64,000 nucleotides of DNA. Origin: AWTP1-13 sp963840075 (lineage in GTDB: Bacteria; Pseudomonadota; Alphaproteobacteria; Rhizobiales; Hyphomicrobiaceae). Shown here piece after piece: positions 18,649 to 26,827 of the stretch. The translations under genes were made by a program, and so were the position numbers. Every line of letters begins with the position of its first letter. Within the stretch, counting starts at the first letter, position 1. Under the pieces are notes generated by a model. The model saw only the letters and a list, made by a program, of their open reading frames with translations. It was not told where the DNA came from and made no database searches. The stretch covers positions 1 through 64,000 of the forward strand of contig CAWIXS010000003.1 of assembly GCA_963840075.1 (NCBI GenBank). The letters are read 5' to 3'.

Positions 18649-18845
18649 CCGCCGTCGACCGGGTGGAGGCGGCGCTCGCCGAGCTGACGCGCGAGGAGAT
18701 CGCCGCACTGCCGCCGGCGCGGCGGGAGCGGCTCAAAGCGACGCTGGGCGCGTGGGAGTGCCTGTGCGGCGCGCTGGTGCAGCCGAAGCCCGTGGCGCCC
18801 CCCGGGCTGGAAAGGCCGCCGAGGCTGCGGGACAGACAGACGTAG
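18639..18845 (+). CDS. Small prophage protein of 68 aa
   Basis: The helical N-terminus MPVTAVDRVEAALAELTREE is shared with the 39-aa frame at 18392. The C-terminus is rich in Arg and Pro. It is the last gene before a strong terminator 19 bases downstream, which supports a real transcription unit running from about 17.9 kb. Function unknown. Confidence 0.5.
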   Translation: MPVTAVDRVEAALAELTREEIAALPPARRERLKATLGAWECLCGALVQPKPVAPPGLERPPRLRDRQT

Positions 18846-18863
18846 GGCTTGCGCGCGCGAGCT

Positions 18864-18898
18864 GAGAACCCCGGCCCCGCGGGCCGGGGTTCTCTTTT
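18864..18898 (+). terminator. Rho-independent terminator
   Basis: GAGAACCCCGGCCC (18864-18877) and GGGCCGGGGTTCTC (18881-18894) form a perfect 14-bp GC-rich stem with a CGC loop, followed directly by TTTT. It closes the small-gene transcription unit and lies about 80 bases before the tRNA fragment. Confidence 0.9.
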
Positions 18899-18978
18899 GA
18901 CCTTGTCGCGCTTGACCCTGTGATGACCCTGCAACGGGCTTGCCAATTCTGCCGGATCCACTATATGCCTGATTTTGC

Positions 18979-19023
18979 TGGCGACCCCGGCAGGACTTGA
19001 ACCTGCGACCCCCTGATTAGGAA
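18979..19023 (-). repeat. 3' fragment of tRNA-Arg(CCT): probable integration (att) core
   Basis: On the reverse strand 45 bases read as anticodon loop TTCCTAA, the 3' anticodon strand, the T arm GCAGGTTCAAGTCCTGC and the acceptor end with CCA. The loop gives anticodon CCT (Arg). The 5' half of the tRNA is absent: upstream bases do not pair. A 3' tRNA fragment next to an integrase is the classic remnant left when an element integrates at a tRNA. The integrase gene starts 213 bases away and reads away from it. The intact tRNA copy expected at the other end was not found in the window. Confidence 0.75.
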
Positions 19024-19235
19024 TTACAGGAACTGGCCATTTTCGCGTCTCCCTGAAATCCAAGCCAAATCACTCAGTTGCTCAACTTCTAGCAGGAAAT
19101 TGCCTCTATATCATGGCCTTGGGCATGTTTCCCGGAGTTTCCTCCACTTTCCCTCGCATCCCTTGCGTTTCCTCCAGGATGTGTGCATGAGTGTGTGCAC
19201 GGCGGCCTTCTGATAGGTGCGCGAGGAACGGAACC

Positions 19236-20470
19236 ATGCAGGGCAAGATCACCAAGGCGGCGGTGGATGCGCTGAAGCCCGGCGACATCCTGGCCGACAC
19301 CGAGGTGAAGGGCTTCGTCGCCCGGCGCCTGCCGAGCGGCGTCATCACCTACGGGCTGCGCTACCGCGTCGCTGGCAAGCAGCGCTGGCTGGCCCTGGGT
19401 CTGCATGGGCGAGTCACGCCCGACAAGGCGCGCAGGCTCGCCAAGAAGGGCGCTGGCGAGGTCGCCGAGGACCGCGATCCGGCCGGCGAGCGCGAGGCGG
19501 AGCGAGGCCAAGGCGAAGGCGGCCAGCGCGAGCACGGTCGATGCTCTGCTCGATGCCTTCCTCGATCGCCACGTGCGCAAGAACCTGCGCAGCGCAGGTG
19601 AGGTCGAGCGCGTGTTCGACAAGTACGTCCGGCCGCGCATCGGCAGCAGGTCGATCTATGAGCTCCGGCGCCGCGACATCGTGGAGATGCTGGACGCCAT
19701 CGAGGACGAGAACGGCCCGGTGATGGCCGATCGCACGCTGGCGCATGTGCGCAAGGCCTTCAACTGGCAGGCGGCGCGAGACGACAGGTTCGTCCCCCCT
19801 ATCGTGCGCGGCATGTCACGAGCCAAGCCAGCGGCCGAGCGCGCCCGCAAGCGAACGCTCGACGACGAGGAGATCCGGGACGTGTGGAAGGCGCTCGACA
19901 CGGCCGATGTGCCGTCGCTGCTTCCCCGCTTTTGTCCGCACTCTGCTGTTGACCGCGCAGCGGCGCGAGGAAGTCTCCTGCATGGACTGGTCAGAGATCG
20001 AGGGAGACGTTTGGACCATTCCGGCCGATCGCCACAAGACGGGTGCCGAGGCAGGCGATAAGGTGGTGCCGATGACGCCGGCGGCGCTAGATCTGTTGGG
20101 CAAGCGCCAGAAGAAGGGCTTCGTCTTCTCCACCACGAAGGGCGAGAAGCCGTTCAGCGGCTTCAGCAAGGCCAAGCGCGCGCTTGACGAGGCGATCTCC
20201 GAGCTGCGCGCCGCCGAAGGGCGCAAGCCCATGGCGCCATGGGTGCAACACGATTTGAGGCGCACGGCGCGCAGCCTAATGTCCCGCGCTGGCGTCTCGG
20301 CGGATATTGCCGAGCGGGTACTGGGCCACGCGATCCCCGGCGTTCGCGGCGTCTATGACCGGCACAGCTTCATTGATGAGAAGCGGGATGCCCTGGAGAG
20401 GTTGGCTAGGCTTGTCGCCCAGATCCTCGATCCGCCGGCAGGCAACGTTGTCTCACTCATGCGGCGCTAG
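19236..20470 (+). pseudogene. Tyrosine-type phage/island integrase with two frameshifts
   Basis: The ATG at 19236 opens a DUF4102-like arm-binding domain (MQGKITKAAVDALKPGDILA, VAGKQRWLALGLHGRVTPDK). The frame slips near 19497, continues with the core-binding domain (STVDALLDAFLDRHVRKNLR), then slips again at a C run near 19930. After that comes the catalytic domain: first Arg in LTAQRREEVSCMDW, HxxR in HDLRRTARSLM, and the final His/Tyr in VLGHAIPGVRGVYDRHS. Joined, it is about 410 aa, the normal length. All catalytic residues survive, so repair of two single bases would restore it. It converges with the zinc-finger gene by 14 bases. Confidence 0.85.
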
Positions 20471-21286
20471 TTCCAGTCCGCGGGCCGATGCGCGACACCA
20501 TCCACTCTCCGATCAAGCGAAGAAACTCTGGATCGGGCGGATGGCCGCCCTCAGACTTAGACACGAATGCGCGGCCACGGTCGGGCTGAATGAGTATATC
20601 GCACCTCGCCTGCCAAAGCGCTGCAATCCTTCCATGCTCCGTGTCGTCCAGGCCGTTCGAATCGCCGCGACGCCGCCTTCGTTTGCTCAACGCCTTTCTG
20701 CATGCGTCGGAACAAGTTTGGCGCGTGTTCCTCTTGCGCATGAAAAAGCCGCCGCATCGCGGGCACCGCAAAATTGCAGCCTTCTGATGGATTAGCCTTT
20801 GTAGATGGAGAAAGCAGAAATCGCGGAGATTGCCTGGTTCTTGATAGGTGCGCAGCCGGAACTTCTCAAAGCGTGAATGTCCCGCCTTGACCCTCCTATT
20901 GGCCACCTGGTCTTGAAGCTCTGACCACCTATCAGCACTCATCAAATGCAGGCAGGTCGATAGCTCTGCACTGGTGCGATAGAAATCTGAGACATTGGCT
21001 TCGGAGCCTGAGCTGAGAAGACCCCATGTCTCAGCAAAGCGGAGGGCCGCTCGTGGCGCCGCATGTTCGCCAACTCGAACAATACCATGCTGCTCTCGCT
21101 GTCGATACGCACTCTTGTTTGCTGACTGCGAGCAACAACGAACATTCCCGGTTCGTCGTCCACGGCTTCCAAGATGGTGCCCGCGAACGCCACAGCACCC
21201 AGATGGTTGCCACCCGCCGCATCCCGCGGTTCTAATCGATAGCCCTTGAGCGCCTTTTTCCAATTGAGCCTAAGCGTTTCAGCCAT
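20457..21286 (-). pseudogene. Zinc-finger protein (CxxC plus C/C) with one frameshift
   Basis: The ATG at 21286, after GGAAAA, opens MAETLRLNWKKALKGYRLEP and continues to MRRHERPSAL near 21050. There the frame moves by one base and goes on as FAETWGLLSSGSEANVSDFY. Near the C-terminus lies a zinc-binding block, ILRCPRCGGFFMRKRNTRQT then CSDACRKALSKRRRRR, resembling the CGNR-type zinc finger of some transcriptional regulators. The product would be about 275 aa. It lies inside the integrated element and points at the integrase. Function is probably DNA binding, but the family is not certain. Confidence 0.6.
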
Positions 21287-21360
21287 CGGTGATTTTCCGC
21301 GTGGGTCACAGTGATCGGCGTAATTTACCGTCACCCGATTGCGGCCACTGGCGCACAATG

Positions 21361-21567
21361 TCAACAACAGCCCGGAACGACCTCCTTAGGGATGGATTCA
21401 GCTCCCGCGATGTCTGGCGTCCACAGTGGTCAAGGCTGAGACATCGGCCGACCGTGTCGGCCGCCCTGGAACTGCTCGTCGACTACGACTGGGCGACTGC
21501 CTCCAAGGTCGAGACGAAGGGACGCTTGTCCACGATCTATACCCCTAACCCCAAGGTGCTGACGTGA
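21361..21567 (+). pseudogene. C-terminal fragment resembling a DUF3987 primase/helicase-type protein
   Basis: The frame reads LLRDGFSSRDVWRPQWSRLR, then TVSAALELLVDYDWATASKV and TIYTPNPKVL before the stop. This helix-turn-helix-like end (GFTARDVYR...GRP..IYxxNP) is how I remember DUF3987 proteins of mobile elements ending. Only the last 65 or so residues remain. Upstream DNA belongs to the divergent zinc-finger gene, so the front was deleted. Confidence 0.5.
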
Positions 21568-21590
21568 CCGAAAACGCGGGCCGCCCCCCC

Positions 21591-21689
21591 AACTGCCAAA
21601 ACTGCCAAAAGGGCTTCTAGCAGTTTTGGCAGTGCCCTCACCGGCTCTCATTCGAGCCCATCACCCCCCTTTGGCAGTTTTGGCAGTTA
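21591..21689. repeat. Cluster of TTTTGGCAGT repeats, partly palindromic
   Basis: The unit TTTGGCAGT occurs about six times in 100 bases: twice in reverse orientation at 21591-21610, twice forward at 21620-21633, and twice forward at 21669-21688. The first two pairs form an exact inverted repeat, ACTGCCAAAACTGC against GCAGTTTTGGCAGT, with a 14-base loop. It follows a DUF3987-like gene end and precedes the small-gene operon. It could be iterons for replication, an operator, or a transcription-ending structure. Confidence 0.7.
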
Positions 21690-21722
21690 CCCCCCTACTC
21701 TCATCATGGCGAGGTGGGCATC

Positions 21723-22172
21723 ATGAAAACTGATAACCGAGAAGCCCGACGCCGCCTCCGTGCTCTTGACCGTCGCCAGCGGAAGCAGATCGCGAAGGTG
21801 CAGAGCGACAAGTCCCTCGTGAACCGGCGCATCGTGGTCAACATCTCGACTGTGGTCGAGGCAATGGCCGACCCCCGTATTCAGCACGGCGTTGCCGACA
21901 TGCTGAGGCTGGCGATGGGCAAGGCGACCGGCGAAACGGAAGGCAAGCGCGAATGCTTCGTTTGCTGCCGCCCGTGGGCGCCGGACCGCCCGCCTCTGGG
22001 CTGCGCCTCAATGGAGATTCTGGGCACCAACAACGCTCTCCTGGTCTTCATCTGCCACGACTGCTTCGCGGGGGGCGCGGACCAAGCCTTCCAAGCCGCG
22101 CTGCAGCGTGACCTCGGGTGCCGCCCAGAGGGGACGCGGATCATTCACGCCACGGCACATCGAGCGATGTGA
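21723..22172 (+). CDS. Prophage protein with two CxxC pairs
   Basis: About 149 aa from ATG 21723 (ATG 21714 also possible). The N-terminus is basic and helical (MKTDNREARRRLRALDRRQR). Cysteine pairs in RECFVCCRPWAPDRPPLGC and FICHDCFAGG look like a zinc ribbon. It is the first gene after the GGCAGTTTT repeats and is followed after one base by the next start, so it probably leads an operon. Family unknown. Confidence 0.55.
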   Translation: MKTDNREARRRLRALDRRQRKQIAKVQSDKSLVNRRIVVNISTVVEAMADPRIQHGVADMLRLAMGKATGETEGKRECFVCCRPWAPDRPPLGCASMEILGTNNALLVFICHDCFAGGADQAFQAALQRDLGCRPEGTRIIHATAHRAM

Positions 22173-22173
22173 C

Positions 22174-22671
22174 ATGAAGAACTTCTCCGGCGCCTTTCAC
22201 ATCCTCGCCGTTACGGACAAGGGAGTTCAGTGCGCCACCAATTCCTCGACCGCCAATACGTTCTGGCTTCCGCGGGATCGCTACGTGGAATGGGTCGACC
22301 CGCCGAAGCCCGGAACATTCGTCCATGCGGTCCTCCCGCAATGGTTGGCGAGCAAGCACCGGCAGTTGGTTGGTGATGTTGCGTATCAGTGCGTCAGAGA
22401 CAGCAAGCATGCGAAAGCGAAAGGAACTATCCCAATGGCAGACCAGAATAACGAGGGCCGCGGCGCACTCTTCCGCGAGACCGAGAAGAAGTCGGACAAG
22501 TCGCCGGACATGACTGGGCACCTAACTTTAGACGGCATTCGTTATCGCTTGGCCGGCTGGGCGCGAGAAGGCAAGGACGGGCGCAAGTATCTCTCCATCG
22601 CCGCAGAGCTGCCCAAGGAGGATCGCACGGACGGGCGCGATCGTGGCGCCGACGAAACGATCCCGTTCTGA
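22174..22671 (+). CDS. Prophage hypothetical protein, possibly two genes fused
   Basis: The frame from ATG 22174 (MKNFSGAFHILAVTDKGVQC) runs 165 aa without a stop. Inside it, ATG 22435 has AAAGGAA seven bases upstream and starts MADQNNEGRGALFRETEKKS, followed by a compact domain GHLTLDGIRYRLAGWAREGK and an acidic end. I remember phage genes that match each half separately. Either the stop of the first gene was lost, or translation starts at both sites. Confidence 0.5.
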   Translation: MKNFSGAFHILAVTDKGVQCATNSSTANTFWLPRDRYVEWVDPPKPGTFVHAVLPQWLASKHRQLVGDVAYQCVRDSKHAKAKGTIPMADQNNEGRGALFRETEKKSDKSPDMTGHLTLDGIRYRLAGWAREGKDGRKYLSIAAELPKEDRTDGRDRGADETIPF

Positions 22672-22683
22672 GGAGGTGCGGTG

Positions 22684-23420
22684 ATGGCTGAGAACACCCT
22701 AATCGAATGGGCCGATCACACGCACAATCCGTGGTTCGGCTGTCACAAGGTCTCGTCCGCCTGCGACTTCTGTTACGCGGAGGAGGAGGCGGACAAGCGC
22801 TATCACAAGGCGGAGAGTACGAGGAAAGAGCCCTTCAAGTGGCAGCGCCAGGCGGCGCACTTCGCTCTGCTCCACGGACGGCGACAGCGCGTGTTCTGCG
22901 CATCCTGGGCCGACGTGTTCGACAACAAGGTGCCGACCGAGTGGCGCGGCGAGCTTTGGGAGACTATCCGCTCGGCGCCCGATCTTGATTGGATGCTGCT
23001 GACTAAGCGGCCGCAGAACATCACCAAGATGCTGCCGGCGGATTGGGGCTCTGGCGCAACGTTTGGTTCGGCACGACGACGGAGAACCAGGAGGAATTCG
23101 ATCGGCGCTGGCCGATCCTGCGTGACACCCCCGCCAGCGTGCACTTCGTCAGCTACGAGCCGATGCTCGGTCCGCTCGTCCTGGGCGACGCCAGACCGTC
23201 CTGGTTGATCTGTGGCTGCGAGAGTCGCCCCGGCGGCAAGGCCGGCCGCCCCTACGAACTCGACTGGGTGCGCGGTATCCGGGACCAGTGCCAAGCCGCG
23301 GGCATCGCTTTCTTCCTGAAACCGCTCGCCGCCGATGGGCGCATCGTCTCGCTGCCGGAGTCGGACGGCAGGCAGTGGTGCGACTTCCCCGCGACCAGAC
23401 TCGTGAGGGCGGCAGCATGA
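22684..23420 (+). pseudogene. Phage Gp37/Gp68 family (DUF5131) protein with one frameshift
   Basis: The ATG at 22684 has GAGGAGG upstream. NTLIEWADHTHNPWFGCHKV, then SSACDFCYAEEEADKRYH and FCASWADVFDNKV identify the Gp37/Gp68 family, which carries a radical-SAM-like cysteine cluster and is common in phages and islands. The frame shifts near 23045 (LPADWG / LWRNVWFGTTTENQEEF) and then continues through SVHFVSYEPMLGPLVLGD to the end. The second frame stops with a 4-base overlap onto the next gene. The biochemical role of this family is not established. Confidence 0.8.
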
Positions 23421-23610
23421 ACACTGAGAACAGGTTGCCCGACGGCCACCCCGTCGAGAAAAGACGACCGCAGATGGTTCGAGGCGCACCCAGGCCGTAT
23501 CTTGCGCCTCCGGCACCCAACTGCGGGCGACCCCATCGGCCCAGGACCGGGTCATGTCGTGTTTGCCTTTCTGTCCGGTCAACGGCGTCCGCATGAGGCC
23601 GGGCTTCAAC
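23417..23610 (+). pseudogene. Small prophage gene broken by about two slips
   Basis: ATG 23417 overlaps the previous stop (ATGA) and starts MNTENRLPDGHPVEK. After one extra A in the AAAA near 23462 the better-looking continuation is DDRRWFEAHPGRILRLRHPT, a phrase I recall from small conserved proteins. A second slip near 23570 would lead into PVNGVRMRPGF. The unshifted frame instead gives a 59-aa protein that also ends in an ATGA overlap at 23593, so the reading is uncertain. Confidence 0.4.
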
Positions 23611-23832
23611 ATGCTTTCCGACATGCGCGACGCGCTGATGGCGGCGGACACAGACAAAGCCTTGGCTCCCTACTTTGCCGTCTTCCTCGACGAGTTGGCG
23701 CAGAGCGAGGCCGAAGGCCCTGGGGCATTGTCAGGCGTTCATGGGCGCCGCCTGCGCAAGCTGTTCAAGATCGCGATGGAGCACGGGCGCTTGGCGAAAA
23801 TGCCATCGAACGAAGTTTTGGACGCAGCATAG
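23593..23832 (+). CDS. Small helical prophage protein
   Basis: Up to 79 aa. MLSDMRDALMAADTDKALAP (from ATG 23611) and HGRRLRKLFKIAMEHGRLAK form two amphipathic helical regions. ATG 23593 overlaps a preceding stop; ATG 23611 may be the true start if the upstream frame is a piece of the previous gene. No family recognised. Confidence 0.45.
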   Translation: MRPGFNMLSDMRDALMAADTDKALAPYFAVFLDELAQSEAEGPGALSGVHGRRLRKLFKIAMEHGRLAKMPSNEVLDAA

Positions 23833-23842
23833 GGGACACGAC

Positions 23843-24130
23843 ATGACCGACATTCCGACATGCTGCCCGCACTGCGCCATCGTGCGGGCGATTGACATCT
23901 ACAGCGAGGCCAACTCGCCCGCGAACGTGGACGAGGTGATTGGCGGCCTGCTCTCGACCTTGGCGGAGCTGATCGCCTTCTATCCAAACCGGAACGACCG
24001 TCGCCAGCGGGTCAAGGCTGCTGTCGCTGGCTTGCCCGGCATGGTCACAGAGTGCCGAAAGGAAGGCCGTTACCCTGGAGGTCTAGGCCAGGGCGAATTC
24101 CTCAACATGCCATCCAGCGCGAGGCATTGA
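23843..24130 (+). CDS. Small prophage protein with CCxxC
   Basis: A 95-aa protein starting MTDIPTCCPHCAIVRAIDIY, with helices ANVDEVIGGLLSTLAELIAF and RRQRVKAAVAGLPGMVTECR. It begins ten bases after the previous stop. The early Cys pair could bind metal with the later Cys. No family recognised. Confidence 0.5.
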   Translation: MTDIPTCCPHCAIVRAIDIYSEANSPANVDEVIGGLLSTLAELIAFYPNRNDRRQRVKAAVAGLPGMVTECRKEGRYPGGLGQGEFLNMPSSARH

Positions 24131-24133
24131 GCC

Positions 24134-24345
24134 ATGGCCACCACTCTGATGTGCGCCTGCGGCGCCAATGACGCGGTGATTGGGGGCGCTGCGCGCCCTG
24201 CCACACCGACTACCTCGCCGCCCAGCGCGCCGCGCAGAGGGCCATGGAGCGGGAGCGCATCGAGGCGCGCCGTCGCGGCCGGCCATCTTGGCGGCCCAGT
24301 CTCAACGCTCGAAATCATGGTCACGGCACGGAGCGTGTCCGATGA
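24134..24345 (+). pseudogene. Small zinc-ribbon prophage protein with one frameshift
   Basis: MATTLMCACGANDAVIGGA opens a CxCG zinc-ribbon start. Near 24195 one base is out of place, and the next frame supplies the partner pair CAPCHTDYLAAQRAAQRAME and a basic tail. That frame stops at 24345 in a 4-base overlap with the next ATG (24342), which supports it as the original frame. Confidence 0.5.
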
Positions 24346-24503
24346 CCGGCGACATCCAAATCGAATGGCTGCGCTACGTGGGACACGACGAGCTGCTCAT
24401 CTACCTCGCGAAGCGATGGACCGTCTCGGATGACCTGTGGGGAACACCGCACGGCTTCCATGCGGTGCTCTGCATCTGGGAGGGCGAAGGCGAACCGACA
24501 TGA
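24342..24503 (+). CDS. Small prophage protein of 53 aa
   Basis: The frame starts in an ATGA overlap and ends in another (next ATG at 24500). It reads MTGDIQIEWLRYVGHDELLI and ends with an acidic GEGEPT. The two overlaps and intact frame make it likely real. Function unknown. Confidence 0.5.
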   Translation: MTGDIQIEWLRYVGHDELLIYLAKRWTVSDDLWGTPHGFHAVLCIWEGEGEPT

Positions 24504-24742
24504 CCAAGCTCGCGTGCGACGCCTGCGGCCAGCGCATCAAAGCCAACCAAGCCAGTCTCACAACACACACGCCCGGCTCCGCTGAGACCGTCCATATCGC
24601 CTGCCTCCTGGGAGCCGACAAGTCACGACGCGTGGAGTCAGAACGCAAGGAGATGACACATGAGCTGGATCACACCGCCGTCGACAGGCCCGGAGGACTG
24701 GCGCAAGCGATGCCAGCGCATCGCCCGTCAAGCGCTCTATGA
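24500..24742 (+). CDS. Small zinc-binding-like prophage protein
   Basis: MTKLACDACGQRIKANQASL followed by HIACLLGADK gives a CxxC and HxxC pattern suited to one zinc ion. The last 25 or so residues overlap the next gene by 83 bases and look artificial. A stop at a TGA one register away (24654-24656) would end it just before the next start, so a small indel has probably extended the frame. Confidence 0.45.
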   Translation: MTKLACDACGQRIKANQASLTTHTPGSAETVHIACLLGADKSRRVESERKEMTHELDHTAVDRPGGLAQAMPAHRPSSAL

Positions 24743-24875
24743 GCTCTGGCCGACAAGTCCACCACTGGAGCTGACGCACGCGCAGATGGTCTATCGGGCA
24801 CAGCAGCACTGCATCGAGAAAGGTTGGCCACCGCCGAGCGAACGCACGATCCAGCGGGCGATCAACCGAAGCTAA
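24660..24875 (+). CDS. Small helix-turn-helix-like prophage protein
   Basis: A 71-aa intact protein, MSWITPPSTGPEDWRKRCQR, with AAGGAG about 12 bases upstream. The C-terminal half (THAQMVYRAQQHCIEKGWPP then PSERTIQRAINR) looks like a DNA-binding helix-turn-helix. Its place in a run of small phage genes suggests a regulator or replication accessory protein. Confidence 0.55.
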   Translation: MSWITPPSTGPEDWRKRCQRIARQALYELWPTSPPLELTHAQMVYRAQQHCIEKGWPPPSERTIQRAINRS

Positions 24876-24970
24876 GTTTGGCGCCACTTGGCGTGAGCTG
24901 TCAGTACCAAGACTGCGCGGTACGTGGTTCCATCCTCCCCGAGGAATTACTCGGAAAGGATCATCCACGT

Positions 24971-25264
24971 ATGTCGCAGAGATACCTGAGGCGCACCGAG
25001 GCGAGCGCCTATCTGCGCGAGCGTTGGGGTCTCTCCTACGCCCCGTCGACCCTGGCCAAGCTCGCCTGCGGAGATAGCGCACCGGCGCAGCATCGCTGCG
25101 GCCGAACCGCACTCTACACGACGGCTGCGCTCGATCAGTGGGCCTCGACCCGCATCAGGGCCGTCGGCAAGGCCACTATCGACGTAACGGTCGACGTAAC
25201 GGTCCTATCGACGGCGCTGCCACCGCTCGCGGGCAACGGCGGCGAATGGCGGGTGGCAACATGA
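24971..25264 (+). CDS. Excisionase/AlpA-like DNA-binding protein
   Basis: A 97-aa protein with the winged-helix pattern of small excisionase-type proteins: MSQRYLRRTEASAYLRERWG, SYAPSTLAKLACGD and ALYTTAALDQWASTRI. Such proteins bend att DNA for excision or regulate islands. It is unbroken and starts the run of genes that overlap by four bases up to 28258. A GAGG-rich sequence lies upstream. Confidence 0.65.
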   Translation: MSQRYLRRTEASAYLRERWGLSYAPSTLAKLACGDSAPAQHRCGRTALYTTAALDQWASTRIRAVGKATIDVTVDVTVLSTALPPLAGNGGEWRVAT

Positions 25265-25443
25265 CCTCGATCCTGGACATGGCGGAACCAGATACAGACC
25301 GCGGGCTCTGCGTGATTTGCGCAGAGCGGCTTCGCGCCTTGCCGCAGCTGAGCCGATGCTGGCCTTGCATCGCGGCGGCGGTTGAAAAGGACCTTCAGCA
25401 TCGCAGGGACACGGCCCGCCACGACACAAAGGAGGCCTCATGA
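25261..25443 (+). CDS. Small protein with two CxxC pairs
   Basis: A 60-aa protein, GLCVICAERLRALPQLSRCW then PCIAAAVEKD, with spacing suited to one structural zinc. It overlaps both neighbours by ATGA. Function unknown. Confidence 0.55.
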   Translation: MTSILDMAEPDTDRGLCVICAERLRALPQLSRCWPCIAAAVEKDLQHRRDTARHDTKEAS

Positions 25444-26459
25444 CCATGACCGACGAGGCCCTTGACCAGCAGCCGGGCGCAGCCGGCCCCGAGACGGCCA
25501 CGGGCACCGACCAGGCGCCTGCGGCCATCCCTGCACCACACGTCGCCGAACAGGCCGATGACGGCGATCTCGACCTCCTCGATCTCGACGCCGATCCCGG
25601 CGACGGTGAGGGAGAGGATGCGGCCGATACATCGGCCGCACAGCCGCCAGAGGATGCCGAGCGCCCAGCATGGCAGCGCCCCGAGGGTCTGAAGGGTGAC
25701 GATCTCGTCGACTGGAAGCTGGAGCAGGGCCTGCCGACTGATGTCACCGGCTACGAGGTGAAGCTCGACCTCGCGGAAGGTCAGACGATCACCGAAACAG
25801 GCCAGCTGCTGATCGACGGGCTCAAGACCTTTGCCGTCGAGCACGACCTGTCGCCGCCCGCCGTGAACGGCCTCGCCAAGTGGTACGACGCCCAAGTCAA
25901 GGCTCAGCAGGCCAAACTCGCGGAGAGCGATAAGGCGCTGCGCACGGAGACCCAAGCGACGCTCACCGAGAAGTGGCGAGGTTCCTACGAACCCCGCATG
26001 GAGGTTGCACGCGAGGGCGCGCGCCTTCTGCCTCAGCCTCTGCGCGCGATGCTCAGGGTGGCACGGACACCCGACGGCCGCCGCATCGCGCACACATCCG
26101 AATTTGCGGAAGCCATGCTGGCGATCGGCAGGCTGCGTACTGGAAAGGGAGCATCTGTGCAGACATCGGACGAAGAACGGCTGGCGGAAATCGCGTCAGT
26201 CCGCACGGCCAACATCGACGACTACTACGCGAAAGGACTCGACAAGGAAGCCCTGGAGGTTGGGCGCCGGATCGCCGCGAAGGGCCAGCCCGCCCCCGTG
26301 GCGCTGTCGCCCGCGGACGCGCAGGAGGAGCGCGAGCTCGTCCAGCTCCTGAGTGAAGACGTGGACAGCTACCGGTACCGCCAATGGCGCGGCAGCGGCA
26401 AAACCGGCTCCGAACGCCTGCTTGAGATCAGGCGCAAGCGCGAAGGAACCGCAGTATGA
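25440..26459 (+). CDS. Phage scaffolding / capsid assembly-like protein
   Basis: A 339-aa protein. The first 80 residues are very acidic and low in complexity (DGDLDLLDLDADPGDGEGED). The rest is helical and charged, with PEGLKGDDLVDWKLEQGLPT, a block around KLDLAEGQTITETGQLLIDG and NGLAKWYDAQVKAQQAKLAE, and a basic C-terminal tail (SERLLEIRRKREG). This layout is typical of podophage-type capsid assembly/scaffolding proteins. Assignment rests on the general pattern. A portal or capsid gene would be expected next to it, but the HK97 capsid gene is 10 kb away. Confidence 0.55.
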   Translation: MTMTDEALDQQPGAAGPETATGTDQAPAAIPAPHVAEQADDGDLDLLDLDADPGDGEGEDAADTSAAQPPEDAERPAWQRPEGLKGDDLVDWKLEQGLPTDVTGYEVKLDLAEGQTITETGQLLIDGLKTFAVEHDLSPPAVNGLAKWYDAQVKAQQAKLAESDKALRTETQATLTEKWRGSYEPRMEVAREGARLLPQPLRAMLRVARTPDGRRIAHTSEFAEAMLAIGRLRTGKGASVQTSDEERLAEIASVRTANIDDYYAKGLDKEALEVGRRIAAKGQPAPVALSPADAQEERELVQLLSEDVDSYRYRQWRGSGKTGSERLLEIRRKREGTAV

Positions 26460-26827
26460 GCACGATCGTCAAACACACGGAGCCGCTGGTTTTTGCCGAG
26501 CACGCGTACCGGAGGTACTGCCTCAACATCGAACCAAACATCACGCTGGCCGATTTGCTTAAGCCGGAAATGTGGTCGAGGAATACTGATGGACAGCTGC
26601 GCCCCGGAGACATGGTGTGCGTACGCAGCCAGACTGAGGGCTTCGATTGCGTCCTGATCGTCAAGGCGATCCTGCCCGGCGCCGGCGTCATCATGCGCCT
26701 GGACGACTCGCAAATTCCCGGCGGCGCGACCTACGAACGCATGAAGACCATAGAGACGGCAGTCCGCGCCGAGGAGAAGCTTGCCAAGCAAGCTGAAATC
26801 GATGCGGCCATAGGAGGCCGCCCATGA
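26456..26827 (+). CDS. Phage hypothetical protein, 123 aa
   Basis: Intact, with 4-base overlaps at both ends. It contains a beta-rich centre, LRPGDMVCVRSQTEGFDCVL then IVKAILPGAGVIMRLDDSQI, and a helical charged C-terminus. It could be a small structural or head protein given its place after the scaffold-like gene. No family recognised. Confidence 0.55.
   Translation: MSTIVKHTEPLVFAEHAYRRYCLNIEPNITLADLLKPEMWSRNTDGQLRPGDMVCVRSQTEGFDCVLIVKAILPGAGVIMRLDDSQIPGGATYERMKTIETAVRAEEKLAKQAEIDAAIGGRP

Noticed and set aside
18979..19023. A functional tRNA gene
   Set aside because: Only the anticodon loop, T arm and acceptor 3' strand exist. The bases on the 5' side do not pair as anticodon, D or acceptor stems.
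21591..21689. The GGCAGTTTT cluster as a CRISPR array
   Set aside because: Units are about 10 bases, in both orientations, with no regular spacers and no cas genes nearby.
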